Shown here: piece by piece, positions 1-10,851 of the stretch
Numbering within the stretch: the stretch's first letter is position 1
Layout of the letters: each line of letters begins with the position of its first letter
The notes under the pieces: generated by a model
Told to the model about the DNA's origin: nothing
What the model saw: the letters and a program-made list of their open reading frames with translations, nothing else
Database searches by the model: none
Origin: Ambrosia x helenae
Taxonomy: Eukaryota > Streptophyta > Magnoliopsida > Asterales > Asteraceae
Direction: 5' to 3'
DNA: 64,000 bases
Assembly: GCA_030844895.1 (NCBI GenBank)
Contig: CM061231.1
Coordinates: forward strand, 31,195,149 to 31,259,148
Made by a program: the position numbers and the translations under genes

Positions 1-1153
1 CAAGATAACACTGTCTGCTCCTCTTTCTTCTTCGCTGCACGTGAAGGCCAACCAGTCAAAGCATCTTTGACTTTTAATTTAGTCAATCACCTTGTGATTG
101 ATTATCGACTAACTGTTGTTGACTCAATCTAACAATTATTACGCGTCATATACACGTTAAAATATCATAAATTCGTACAAATTTTCCATTTTCACGCGTA
201 TACAATTAAACGTGGTCAAACCTTTCCAATTCATCGAACCAGACCCCGTACCTATAAATTGAACGTTATAATCCCTTCACAACTCGCCGATAATCCAACC
301 CCTATTCTCATTTTCTGTTGATTTTTCGTAAAGATCAAGAAATAGCTCGCGTTTGACTTTTGGTTTGACCGAGCATCAAATCACGATTAAGTAATTGGTG
401 ATACTTGGCAACGTTGGATTATACTTACTCAATTCCACAAGACTTACCACCTTGCTAATGTGAGTATTACTTATCCCCTTTTTCGCTTTTACAACTTTTG
501 GGGTGATTCATGCACAAGTATACAAAACCTTCATATGCATTTACACATACATTTTTATTCAATTACAATTCATATATGTGTCTTGATTATCTTTGTGCTT
601 ATGATTGAACATGAACGTAGCTTACATACAAAATCATACATCTAGACATAACTTATGTTATGGTGCTCTTTACATATAGACGTAACTTATGTTACGGTGC
701 TCATTTAGACATAACTTTGTGTTATGGTGCTCTTTTAGACTCACACGTGTTGAGGTGCTCATTATCAATTTCATTGTACAACTTTACATGTGATCTTTGT
801 CTTGTTTGGTTACTTGCGTGTTTACATAATGCCTTGGTGATGCTAGACACATGAATTGTACTACTTTTCAAAACTTATACTATACGTACAAAACTAAGTA
901 ATACTCACCAACATCATATGTTGACAAAATTATTTTCGTGCATGTTTCAGGATAAGCTGCTTGACGCTTCACATAGGACTTTGGACTTAGATTAAATCAA
1001 TCAATTATCTTTACTTTTGTTGTATTGTATTTAATTTCACATGTTGTAAAACAATATTCAATAATCATATATTTACATTTTAGTACCATGAGCTTTTGAA
1101 TAATCGTCACTACGTGGCACCTCGATGATTCCGCCATCGGTTGGGGTGTTACA
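1..1153 (-). mobile_element. LTR of TGTAACACCCC family, partial
   Basis: Read on the minus strand, the sequence starting at 1153 is TGTAACACCCCAACCG and matches the LTRs that start at 4520 and 56225 on the plus strand. Similarity to the 56225 copy continues in blocks to position 1, but a segment of about 1.1 kb present there (roughly 57060-58130) is absent here. The far end and its target duplication lie outside the window, so solo and full-length cannot be told apart. It was inserted into the LINE to its right. The two small open frames at 460-854 are AT-rich LTR sequence, not genes. Confidence 0.75.
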
Positions 1154-2426
1154 ACCCCACTAGCGGCCCTCCACCTACACCAACCAGCTTGTATGTGATG
1201 GGTGACATCATTATCTAGCTCGCCATCCCTCTGAATAAATGATCCTAAGTACTTGAACTTAGTTACTTTCGGGACAACATGACCTTCAATCATAACTTGA
1301 GTATTTTCATCGTGACTTGCACCACTGAAACCACAATACATGTACTCAGTTTTAGAACGACTTATCCTTAAACCCTTGCCCTCTAAAGCCGCACGCCAAC
1401 CCTCTAGCTTCTCATTCAGACTATGCTTGGACTCTGCAACTAACACAATATCATTTGCAAAAAGCATACACCACGGCACTGCCTCCTGAATCGACTTAGA
1501 CACCTCATCCAAGACAACTGCAAAAAGGAACGGACTCAACGCAGATCCTTGGTGGAGTCCTACTCCCACAAGGAAGGGATCGGTATCTCTTACAGGCGCG
1601 CGGACACTAGTTTCAGTCCTAGTGTACATATCCTTAATTAAGTCTATATACCTCTCAGGGACCCCTCTACTCTCCAGACTGTCCCAAATCAGTTTACATG
1701 GCACACTGTCATATGCCTTTTCAAGATCTATAAAGGCCATATGAAGGTCCCGCTTTTTCTCCCTATACTTTTCCATCAACCTCCTCAGAATGTGTATTGC
1801 TTCCGTAGTTGACCGCCCGACATAAAACCAAATTGGTTTACCGTAACCCGAGTTTCTCTTCTGATTCTAGCCTCAATAATCCTTTCCCATAATTTCATAG
1901 TATGACTTAACAACTTTATACCTCTATAATTGCCACAACACTGGGTGTCGCCTTTGTTCTTATACAGAGGAACTATGACACTACTCCTCTGCTGCTCTAG
2001 CATTTGATTAGATTTGAAAATACAATTGAACAAAGAAGTCAACCATTTGACTCCTTCCTCTCGAAGACACTTCCACACCTCGGTCGGTATGTTGTCTGGA
2101 CCAACTGCCTTAGCCCTTCCCATTTTCTTGAGTGCAGCCCTCACTTCTCCTCGTGTAATATTTCAGCAGTAGCACTTATTCGGTGGCAGCCTTTGGGTTG
2201 AGGGGTTGTCCTGCTCTTGTTGGCAAGCTCCCCTGCCATTGAGAAGGTTGCAAAAATATTCTTGCCATCTTAACTCAATGTCGTGTTGATTTACTAGAAT
2301 ACGACCGTCATCTCCTTTTATAAACTTCACCACCCCTATATCTTGCCTCTTACGCTCCCTAGCTCTAGCAATCCTGAACATATCTTGTTCCCCACCTTTA
2401 GTTTCTAGACGCTCATATATGAACAA
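1154..2426 (-). pseudogene. RTE-type LINE reverse transcriptase remnant
   Basis: Three minus-strand blocks (2426-2163, 2144-1785, 1779-about 1154) together read as a non-LTR reverse transcriptase, and the frame breaks between them. Recognisable motifs include GPDNIPTEVWK, YKNKGD, NYRGIKLLSH, NQFGF, FIDLEKAYDSVP and GLHQGSALSPFLFA, which are typical of the plant RTE clade. The catalytic box reads FAND instead of FADD at about 1470, so a metal-binding aspartate is lost as well. The 3' part of the domain is cut by the LTR at 1153. No endonuclease domain is visible upstream of 2426. It is a dead, truncated copy. Confidence 0.9.
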
Positions 2427-3050
2427 GTTTCATAATTCAATGCATGTAATACATGAACTATACGATCAATACAATGATTGATCAAAATACAATTCTTACA
2501 TTTTTAATCAATATCTTGGACTTCCAGACGTTGTTAGACACGTTTTGGTTGGTTTAATTGCTCGTTGGAAGTTTTCAGAATAAATATCCGAGTATGAACA
2601 ACTTTTCATAATTCAATGTATGTAATACATTAACTTAGGGGTGAGCAAGCCTTAACCGTTAACTGAAATTAACCGATAACCAATGAATCGGTTATGGTTA
2701 CGGTTAAGGATGTCCCATAACCGAACAATAACCGAACCGAACCAATGCATTAGGAATATATAAATACTTTAGGATTTCTAACATAGGGATTATGGAACCA
2801 ACACCAACGGAGCTTCATAATCGATTAACCGAAACCGAAGTTCGGTTATGGTTATGGTTATGGTTAATGGTAAAAACCGAACCGATCCGCCATTTGATTA
2901 AAAATGTAAAAATTGTATTTTGATAAATCATGGTATTGATTGTATAGTGCATGTATTACGTACATTGAATTATGAAAGTTGTTCATACTCGGAAGTTTAT
3001 TCTGAAAACTATCAACGATCAATTAAACTAAACCAAAACGCATCAAACAA
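2421..3050. repeat. Imperfect inverted repeat around an AACCG-rich element
   Basis: Segments at about 2421-2510 and 2525-2630 share a motif around TTCATAATTCAATG and occur again inverted at about 2900-3050, so the right arm matches both left pieces joined. Between the arms, from 2636, lies an AACCGATAACC-rich block starting TAGGGGTGAGCAAGCC. That is a hAT-like end, but I could not find the matching right end or an 8-bp target duplication. It is probably a rearranged hAT-type insertion inside an older foldback repeat. Confidence 0.5.
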
Positions 3051-3142
3051 TTTTTTTTTTTTTTGAAATAAGTTAAAACACTTAAAAAAGAATTAAAACA
3101 ATTTAAAATCAATTAAAATAAATTATTTAAAAAAAAAAAACC

Positions 3143-3260
3143 AAAGCACCGAGCTATGGCCATAGCGTGGTGCTTTGGGTTCAGATGTTTCACTTTATCA
3201 GACAACCTAGTACGTTGTCAGATAAAGTGTTGACTTTTATACTTTAAAACACTGCGCTAT
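3143..3260. repeat. Cluster of long hairpins
   Basis: Positions 3143-3178 form a near-perfect palindrome of about 36 nt centred on TATGGCCATA. Positions 3190-3228 form a second hairpin with 16-nt arms that begin CACTTTATC and end GATAAAGTG, with one mismatch. Positions about 3246-3280 carry a diverged inverted relative of the first. The stretch is preceded by A-rich sequence. It looks like the core of a small foldback element; no coding potential is seen. Confidence 0.55.
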
Positions 3261-4362
3261 GACCATAACATGGCGCTTTGAAAGCGGCTGAGGTGAATTT
3301 AAACAAGTGGAGGGCGTGAATAGATACAGCCTTAATTAATTTAACAATAAATAGGTTATCAATTACAAAAATTATTTTACATGTCTAATTAGAAGTTTAT
3401 ATGTGTTGTTTTCTGGAGTCTTCATAAAAAAAGGTTAAAAAAAAAAAAAAACATTGGAAATGGAAGGTTGTGAGAGTTTACATAATGACATCTACTGTGG
3501 CACTACCAAAACCAAATAGAATAAAAGATGTTCATGTCTGGTGTCTTCACTGCAACTACTGTTCTTGGTGGACATAAAGATAAATAAATAAAAATAAAAA
3601 AAATGTTAATTTGTGATGGCAGTTAAATTACAAGTGTAAAAAACAAATAAAATAAGTAAAAACGTAACTTTTGTAAAGAGTCTTTCTGTAATATTTGAGT
3701 AGTGGGTGGGTGTGGGGGCACTGTGTTCTAAAAAAAGCCTAGAGAAATGGGGATTGTGGTTGTGGGGGTGGGTATCTGTGTGTGATGTAATGGTGGTTTA
3801 AAAAATGACAATTTATAATGATGGTGGTGTGGTTGTGGTGGGTAACTCTTTCATGTTTTTTTTTTTAATAACACACATCATATCTATTAAGAAAGAATAT
3901 TTTAATCTTTTGAAATCTTAGAAGTTTCTATATCTTATTTTTTAAGTTTACTGTTAAAAAACTTTACATTAACTTGAAAATATTTGGCAAGTGTTGTATA
4001 TTTGAATATACATAAATAAATAATCAATTTATACATTAGTTTATACATTGAGGTGGTAGGTAAGTGGGCAATAAGCTACGTCATCACTATTTATGGATAG
4101 CAAACCATATTCTGTTGAGGATATAATCGTGACCAACCGGGGTCGATATATTGTTGTGAATAACCTTACGAACCTGATTCAAGAAACAGACCGTTTCAGG
4201 GGCTAAGGACCAAAAGGTGTCAAAAGCAAAAGGAACAAACAATAATGTTGATTATCAGAGTAGACTTTAGAATTATTAGCTTTTAAAAGTTATATATAAA
4301 TGTTATTTATTCATTTTAAAATTAGTTGGTACACCATGTATCGTGCTAAAACCAATTCAACA
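3261..4362. other. AT-rich intergenic stretch, nothing assigned
   Basis: Low-complexity A/T runs and GT-rich tracts (about 3700-3850) with no open frame of note, no splice-flanked coding block and no transposon ends that I can pair. Confidence 0.5.
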
Positions 4363-5623
4363 AAGGGAAAATGGCCAAAATAACCCGTTGACCGGGCGTT
4401 TTGCATAAATAGCCCTCTCCACCGTCTTTGGAGAGACGGGACACGGCTCCCAACGTGCCTGAACCGTCTCCGAGTGGCCAACCAACACGTGGCGTCTCTA
4501 ATCCTGAGGCTGTACCGTCTGTAACACCCCAACCGATGGCGGAAACATCGGGATGTCACGTATTGATGATTGTTCAGTAGCTCATGGTAAATAATACATT
4601 TCATTATATGATTTAAATAAATTGCATACAATTGTTCTACGAATTTGTACATCAAGACGACGAATACTAGCTAAGCATCTTCAAGTATTAACTCAAATCT
4701 TCAAGCAAGTAGAACCTGAAACATGTTAAGTTGAAAGTATTTTGGGTCAACAAAAGTTGGTGAGAATTACATAGGTTTTGATAATTGAATAAAATTGTTG
4801 TGCAATTCATGTGTCATGGCAATCTAGTCCATATGTGAAAACATACTAGAAGTAAATCGTGTGCATAATCAACCATTGTGACTGTTGTATTGTGGTACAT
4901 CCCATACGCTCATGGTTCACTCGTTTATATTGCAGTAACAAACACCCACGCTACCTTTGTAGGAGGCACGTATCCGGGTGGGATTGTCAGTCCAATAGAT
5001 CTATCATTGTATACCGTCGGCTGATCAATGTTAATGATTATGCTAGAATAATGTGCTTACCCTAGTAATGTTTAAGACATAATGCAACAGAGAATAACAC
5101 ATAGACACTTATGATTGAATTGTAAATTGATGTTATAACATGTTTCACCCCAAAATAGTGAAATGGTAAAAGAGGCTATGTAAACTCACCTTAGCAAAAT
5201 GTTATATCTGTTGAAAAATTGAATATTGGTGTTGCCCAAATGTATCAAGTATCACCCTATAATAAGGTAATATATATGTCTAAGTCTATCAAGTCTACAA
5301 ATGTATAAGTTTCTAGGGCTTCGAAATTGGAAACCATTGACCATCCATTGAATGTTATTCGCGTAATTGATAAATTGGGTATCAATTGACTGTTAAACAT
5401 TGTGTATCCTAGTCATGATAGGCCGGTAATCAAGTAGGAATGTCAATTATAGCCTAATCACGAGTTAATGTGATTGATTAAGGCAAGTCGTGTATCACAG
5501 TTGACTTTTCAAGTCAACTGTGAAGGTTTTCAACTAATGTTATAATTATAATGCGTCTGGTTTGAAACAAGTATGAAAGCTAGACCAGGTGGTTTGCGTC
5601 TGGTTTGAAACAAGTATGAAAGC

Positions 5624-5704
5624 TAGACCAGGTGGTTGATGTGTGTTGTGTTGTTGGTTTGACTCGGGTTCGAAACTCGTCAGAAGCAAATCCCCTTTTT
5701 TTTT
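5624..5704 (+). promoter_or_regulatory. tRNA-like Pol III module (A box, B box, T9)
   Basis: An A-box-like TAGACCAGGTGG (5624-5635) is followed by the B-box-like GGTTCGAAACT (5667-5677) and nine T residues at 5696-5704, the layout of an internal Pol III promoter with terminator. The A-box part is duplicated 36 bp upstream (from 5581). It occupies the same relative place in this LTR, just upstream of the ATT tract, as the module at 58582 in the other LTR. Transcription is inferred, not shown. Confidence 0.5.
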
Positions 5705-5837
5705 AAAAATAGTGAGAGGTGGGAAGGCTAGTGGGCCGGATCCAAAGGCTGTTGGGCCGGGTTTTGTGGGCTGGATGGGTAGTGTTTGTGTGTTTTTGTT
5801 TAGCAAAATTCTTTTTTTACACAACATAACAAAACCG

Positions 5838-5840
5838 ATG

Positions 5841-5900
<60 letters not shown>
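5838..5900. repeat. (ATT)n microsatellite
   Basis: About twenty ATT units inside the solo LTR. It produces a spurious poly-isoleucine reading frame. Confidence 0.95.
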
Positions 5901-5903
<3 letters not shown>

Positions 5904-6074
5904 AACCTTTATCTATATACATATATATACATATATGTATGAATAATTATCATTGTATTGGGGTTCAAAATATCACCAAAAATAATAATAATAAGGCTTG
6001 TCGTTTTAATCCGTAACGTATATTTATTGAATACGAAATGTTACACCGTCTCTCTCCAGACGGGTCAGAACTCT

Positions 6075-6262
6075 CTCCCAGACGGTTCACGTTTCCCATG
6101 CACGCTGCCCCTTCGGTTCAACCGTCTCAAAAGACGGTTCACATTTCCCCATGCCGGCTGCCCCTTCGGTTCAACCGTCTCAAAAGACGGGTCACATTTT
6201 CCCGTACCGGCTGGCCTTCGGTTCAACCGTCTCTCAAGACGGTTCACATTTCCCAAGTCCGG
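6075..6262. repeat. Subterminal 52-53 bp tandem repeat
   Basis: Three and a half units beginning GACGGTTCAC and containing CTTCGGTTCAACCGTCT. The same unit lies inverted at 7505-7690 near the other end of the TIR element. Open frames on either strand here are by-products of the repeat. Confidence 0.85.
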
Positions 6263-6436
6263 TGAGTCCCGATGATAGTCCGACGCTTCGGTTGTCCAGC
6301 TCAGCCCTATAAACACCGTTCTCCCGTCCCATTCCCGTCACCCCAACACCGTCTAACACTATCCACCACCCCACAACCGTCTAACACTATCCACCACCCC
6401 ACCACCACCGTCCAACACCGTCTAATTCATCCAAAA

Positions 6437-6787
6437 ATGGCACCGCAAAGATGGATCGAAGAACAGGAAATTGCACTGATTGCAGCATGGCGTCATGTCG
6501 AAGAAAGCACCCACCAAACAAACAAATGGTTCCAAATATTGCACGAATACAATCGGCTGGTTGGAGGGTCAGACCGAACAACCGAGTCCCTTAGCCGGAA
6601 GTTGACCGATTTGACCACGAAGTGTCAAATCTTCAACGGGTACCACAACCGGACACTTCAGGAGGTACCCTCCAACATGCCCGAAGACGTGTCAATTAGA
6701 CACTAAAAAAGACAGTATAAAAATAGGGAGCGCAAATAATTTAAACACGTGTCTGCCTGGCAAATGATGAGGGATCGTCTTAACTAA
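6437..6787 (+). pseudogene. Myb/SANT trihelix-like transposon ORF, two nonsense codons
   Basis: From the ATG at 6437 the frame reads a Myb/SANT-like domain (RWIEEQEIALIAAW near residue 5, then a tryptophan in NKWFQIL, then LSRKLTDLTTKCQIFNGYH). This resembles the plant trihelix-type proteins of PIF/Harbinger ORF1 and their domesticated relatives. The frame stops at 6704-6706, but the same frame continues beyond it with FKHVSAWQMMRDRLN, a conserved C-terminal signature, to a stop at 6785-6787. A second nonsense codon lies at 6737-6739. The copy is therefore recognisably decayed by point mutations. DNA binding is inferred from the family. Confidence 0.65.
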
Positions 6788-6886
6788 TTTGTAGTTTATT
6801 AAAAAACTTTTGTAGTAATCTAAGTATTTTTATTAATGCAATGAATGTTTAAATTTTGTTTTTTATATTAAAGTAAATATTTCATT

Positions 6887-6995
6887 AAACAAACTATATT
6901 ATTACAACAACAATAAACAAACTATACTATTACAATCACAATAAACAAACTATACTATTACAACAACAATAAACAAACTATACTATTACAACAAA
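6887..6995. repeat. 28-bp tandem repeat, four copies
   Basis: Units of 28 bp beginning AAACAAACTATACTATTAC, nearly identical, located 3' of the broken trihelix-like gene inside the TIR element. Confidence 0.85.
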
Positions 6996-7504
6996 CTTCC
7001 TAAATTTACTTCCAAAGAACTAAGAACTTTGTTTGAAGTAATCGAAGTGTCTAACCAACTATTGAAGACTACATCCTAGTGTTAGATGTTTTGTCCTCCA
7101 CAGCGGTGGTAGTAGCAGTGGTCTACATAGACGTTGTTTCGAATGGTGTATGTGCTCTACACAGACAAGTCCGAGACATTTCCTCGTTTTATGTAACAAT
7201 AGTTCTCAGTGTGCACACGTCAAACATCGAGACATAAATTCGGGAAGCGAACGAACTTACCTCAAATGTAGACCACCACATCATCGATCCATTCTACACG
7301 GGTTAAACCACGCACAGATGGAACAACAATCCAAGTAGCCGTACGCAGATGAAACAACAATCCAAGTAATCGGACAATATTTTCGTAAGCCGGTAAGCTT
7401 CGGCTGGGAAAGCAAAAAACGTCATTGGTTTGGAAGATGAAAGCTTTGAGGAGAGCGGTGGGTGCAAATTTCGTTAAGTGAATTGGGGTATTTATATACA
7501 CTCG
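6996..7504. other. Internal part of TIR element, unassigned
   Basis: No domain recognised. Short frames at 7150-7501 on both strands overlap one another and show no family signature. It is presumably decayed transposon interior. Confidence 0.4.
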
Positions 7505-8050
7505 TGAGACGGTTCAGACGGTTCAGACGGTAGCACAAAACGGCTTAAGACGACTTGGGGGTTGTGACCCGTCTTTTGAGACGGTTGAACCGAAGGGGCA
7601 GCCGGCATGGTGAAACGTGAACCGTCTTTTGAGACGGTTGAACCGAAGGGGCAGCCGGCATGGGAAACGTGAACCGTCTGGGAGAGAGTTCTGACCCGTC
7701 TGGAGAGAGACGGTACAGCCTCGGGATTAGAGACGCCACGTGTTGGTTGGCCATTGGATCTAAAACTAAACGGTCTCGGAGACGGTTCAGGCACGTTGGG
7801 AGCCGTGTCCCGTCTCTCCAAAGACGGAGGAGAGGGCTATTTATGCAAAACGCCCAGTCAACAGGCTATTTTGACCATTTTCCCTTTAACAAATCACAGG
7901 TCCTAAAATAGATTTAACAAATGATAGTTGTAGATAGTGGCAAATTACAATCACAAAATTATGCAGCACCTAATGTGAATGCTTCAAGTGTATAGTAATA
8001 TTATTTAATATTATTTTGAAAAAGAATATTGTATACCACAAATACATATG

Positions 8051-9069
8051 TAGGCCTGTAAACGAACCGAACGTTTTATGAACTGTTTGTGAACTGTTCG
8101 GCGGGAAGTTCGTTTATGTTCGTTTATTTAAATAAATGAACGAACACGAACACAATTTTTTGTTCGTTTAATTAAACGAACGAACATGAACACACGCTTT
8201 GTTCGTTCATTTATGTTCATTTATGTTCGTTTATGTTCATTCATTTATGTTTGTTCGTTTATTTTTGTTCGTTTATGTTCGCTTAATTAAACTTAACTTT
8301 AATTTTATTATTTATTTCCTTTTGTTAAGTATCTTAATTCATATGTTTTAAAATTTTAACCCTAAACCTAATATTCTAACCATATCACTTAACTTTATTT
8401 TTATTATTTATTTCCTTTTGTTAAGTATCTTAATTCATATGTTCTAAAATTTTAACCCTAAACCTAATATTCTAAAATTTTAACCCTAAACCTAAATTTT
8501 AACCCTAAACCTAATATTCTAAAATTTTAACCCTAAACCTAATATTCTAACCATATCACTTATCAGACGCTATCCATACTTCACAGCCACACCTCACTTC
8601 TTCTCTATACTCCATAGCCTTACCTTCTTCTACTTCCGGTCGACCACCTCCATAGCCCCGCCTCCGCTCTCCAGCCTCCAGCCTCAACAGCGTCGCCGTC
8701 TCTCTCATCCCCGTCTCCACAGACCGTAGCGCCGCTGTATTTCTCATCTCTGTCATTTGGTTTGGGTTGCATTGTGATTAATCATTATTAACTTGTTTTT
8801 GTTTGTGTTCGTTTATGTTCATTTGTGTTCATTTATATTGATCACTTGTGTTCGTTTATGTTCATGAACAGTTCGTTTAAGTTTTAAATGAACGAACATA
8901 TACGAACACGACAAATTTCTTAATAAACGAACACGAACACAAAAATGTGTTCGATTATGTGTTCGTGTTCGTGTTCGTGTTCGTGTTTGTGTTCGTGTTC
9001 GGTTAAAGTTAAATGAACAAAACACGAACACGCCTGTGTTCGTGTTCGTTCGGTTCATTTACAAGCCTA
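8051..9069. mobile_element. hAT element with TACATATG duplication
   Basis: Ends TAGGCCTGTAAACGAACCG and, inverted, TAGGCTTGTAAATGAACCG, flanked by an exact 8-bp target duplication TACATATG (8043-8050 and 9070-9077), which is diagnostic for hAT. Both arms are built of GTTCGTTTAT-type repeats in opposite orientation. The interior holds several AACCCTAAACCT telomere-like units (8440-8560) and a GC-richer block (8565-8760) of unknown origin. There is no transposase, so it is non-autonomous. Confidence 0.9.
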
Positions 9070-9559
9070 TACATATGTGTATGGAAAATTTGCTACATTG
9101 AAAAAAATACAATATTTATATTGTAACAGTTTTTTTTACACACACGTAATCTGCGTTTGTAAAAAAATATTATTCTTTTTACGTTTCATAAAGATTAATA
9201 ACATATGAAACATATTAGAAAATAACAATGTTTTTACATACATGTAGTTCTCGTGAGTTTTACAAACTCCCTATAATTCTCAAAGTATCATTCGCCTAAA
9301 ATATGTTTGTGAGTGATATTTAACTTAAGTGACATGGTTACAAATGTTTTTCTCATCTCTCCTTCAAATCAAATCCTTCTCCATCTGTACATCTTCTACC
9401 ATTCGATTTCTTCTCCACTTTTCTATAGTCTACCTCCCAATCTCCCATTCAATCGCACCAAAGCTTCAACCTACATTTTTGGTTCAGTGTATAAGAATTT
9501 TAGATAAATGTGTAGACTCATGTATCATACGTGTTGGTTTATGAGAAATTTTTTGTATG

Positions 9560-9701
9560 CAGTGGCGAAGCTTGAATTTTAAGATGGTGTGAGCCGAAAG
9601 TTACGAGACCCAAATATCAAATCAAATCGGTGGGGATCGGACTTAATACGTACAAAATTTTCGAACAAATTGGATTGGGCCTTCTTTATAAGCTTACCCT
9701 G
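9560..9701. mobile_element. Small hAT MITE, TTTGTATG duplication
   Basis: A 142-bp element starting CAGTGGCGAAGCTTG and ending AAGCTTACCCTG, flanked by exact 8-bp repeats TTTGTATG (9552-9559 and 9702-9709). It belongs to the same end-type group as the elements at 15962 and 26418. Confidence 0.75.
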
Positions 9702-10245
9702 TTTGTATGTATTGATAATTTGTGTCTGAGATATGTGTATGTGTAGAAAAGTGACTTGTCTGCCTATGTGATTAAAACAAATAAATAAAAATATAATAAA
9801 ATAATTTAATTGGTCGATTGCCGTTTTTTATGCGTGTATTCTTTTAATATTTCGTAATGGATACTATTCTAAGTATGTATGAAATGTGAGAAGAAAAGGT
9901 CAAATAGAAGAAGCTTGATTCTCACACATTGTACATAAAGAAGAAGAAAAAAAAAAGCATGTGTCAAGGAGAGCATATCAAGTGTTGAGATTTGGTGATT
10001 TCATGTGTTGTGATCCACTACCTCATTTCTTGTCATTTCTTTTCAACCATTCCTTCCAATTTTTGATTTTCTCAAAATATTCTTTTACTGTTTTCCTTCT
10101 CCCTTTATTTGGGATTCATATATTATTATTATTAGTATTATTATTATTATATAAATATAATGAACATTTTTTTTATGGATAAACATCTAACAGTATTTTT
10201 TTTGGAAAGAGACAAGCTAATAAGCCGCAGGGTTGCATCATCTAT
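9702..10245. other. AT-rich spacer, nothing assigned
   Basis: No coding block or paired repeat ends are seen; there is an ATT/TTA tract at about 10120-10155. Confidence 0.4.
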
Positions 10246-10851
10246 GTCTATAATCTATAATCTATGTTTCTATCTTATTTTACCTTATTAACGAGGAGAC
10301 ATGTCTAGAAAAGTAATTTTACACTCATTTTAAGATGGGATATCAAAAGACTCATGTTTTAACATAGATATGTCATGTAAAAGTTCCCCATAATACCCTT
10401 ATTGCATTATGCACTTGTACTATAACTATATAATCAATTTAGAGACTTATTAATGTATTTGAATTATCACATTCATTACTATCATGTGAGTTGTTTTGAA
10501 GCTCCTCACCCTTATATGATTTCAATTAAAAAGACAAAGTGACCGTATAGATCAATTGCAAGATGACTATAATATAATATAAATTCTAAAATCATTATAT
10601 TATACTAAGAAAGTTAAGCTTGAATGATTGTATGAACAAAATAAACATAAAAACATATGTGGGTTGTAAAAAAAACAAGAATTGTAATTTTGATTGTTAA
10701 ATCTTAAATTTATTTTCAAAAGCCGTCTCTTATGAGACTGAGAGCGAGAAAGAGACATGCTTTACGAAATTTAGCCAAATTGGCATGCAATACGCTGCCA
10801 TGTTTTTTTAGAATTGTATTTGCGCAGCGAAGCGCGCGGGCATAATACTAG
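10246..10851 (+). mobile_element. Helitron-like copy, 3' end at CTAG
   Basis: The right end has a GC-rich hairpin-forming segment (GCGCAGCGAAGCGCGCGGGC, from 10822) followed by CATAATACTAG|T, the structure of a Helitron 3' terminus. About 600 bp of this element occurs again in reverse complement at 54388-54990. The left boundary is not clear and is placed near the first shared bases. Non-autonomous; no Rep/helicase is seen. Confidence 0.6.

Larger units (their letters stand above)
4520..6045 (+). mobile_element. Solo LTR with CCGTC target duplication
   Basis: Begins TGTAACACCCCAACCG and ends GAAATGTTACA, the expected TG...CA boundaries, and is flanked on both sides by the 5-bp duplication CCGTC (4515-4519 and 6046-6050). 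There is no internal region, primer-binding site or second LTR, so it is a solo LTR from unequal recombination. It is 1526 bp long and sits inside the left part of the TIR element, so it is the younger insertion. It contains a 36-bp duplicated segment (about 5553-5632), a tRNA-like module and an ATT microsatellite. Small open frames inside are not genes. Confidence 0.88.
4363..7873. mobile_element. TIR DNA transposon, PIF/Harbinger-like, interrupted
   Basis: The left end (AAAGGGAAAATGGCCAAAAT, from 4363) reappears inverted at the right end, and the similarity extends over more than 150 bp, including the stretch around GTTTTGCATAAATAGCCC. Both ends carry short inverted GACGGTTCA/CCGTCT arrays (6075-6262 and 7505-7690). 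Directly outside both ends is AAC, a possible 3-bp target duplication. Inside is a Myb/trihelix-like gene remnant (6437-6787), the kind of accessory ORF found in PIF/Harbinger elements. No transposase is seen. A solo LTR (4520-6045) was inserted later. The superfamily assignment rests on the ORF type and a 3-bp duplication and is tentative. Confidence 0.65.

Noticed and set aside
5643..5942. Frame with poly-isoleucine, and the poly-Asn/poly-Ile frames near 39950-40190
   Set aside because: Produced by (ATT)n microsatellites inside transposons.
8440..8560. Telomere-like AACCCTAAACCT units
   Set aside because: Only a few degenerate units inside a hAT element; not an interstitial telomere array.
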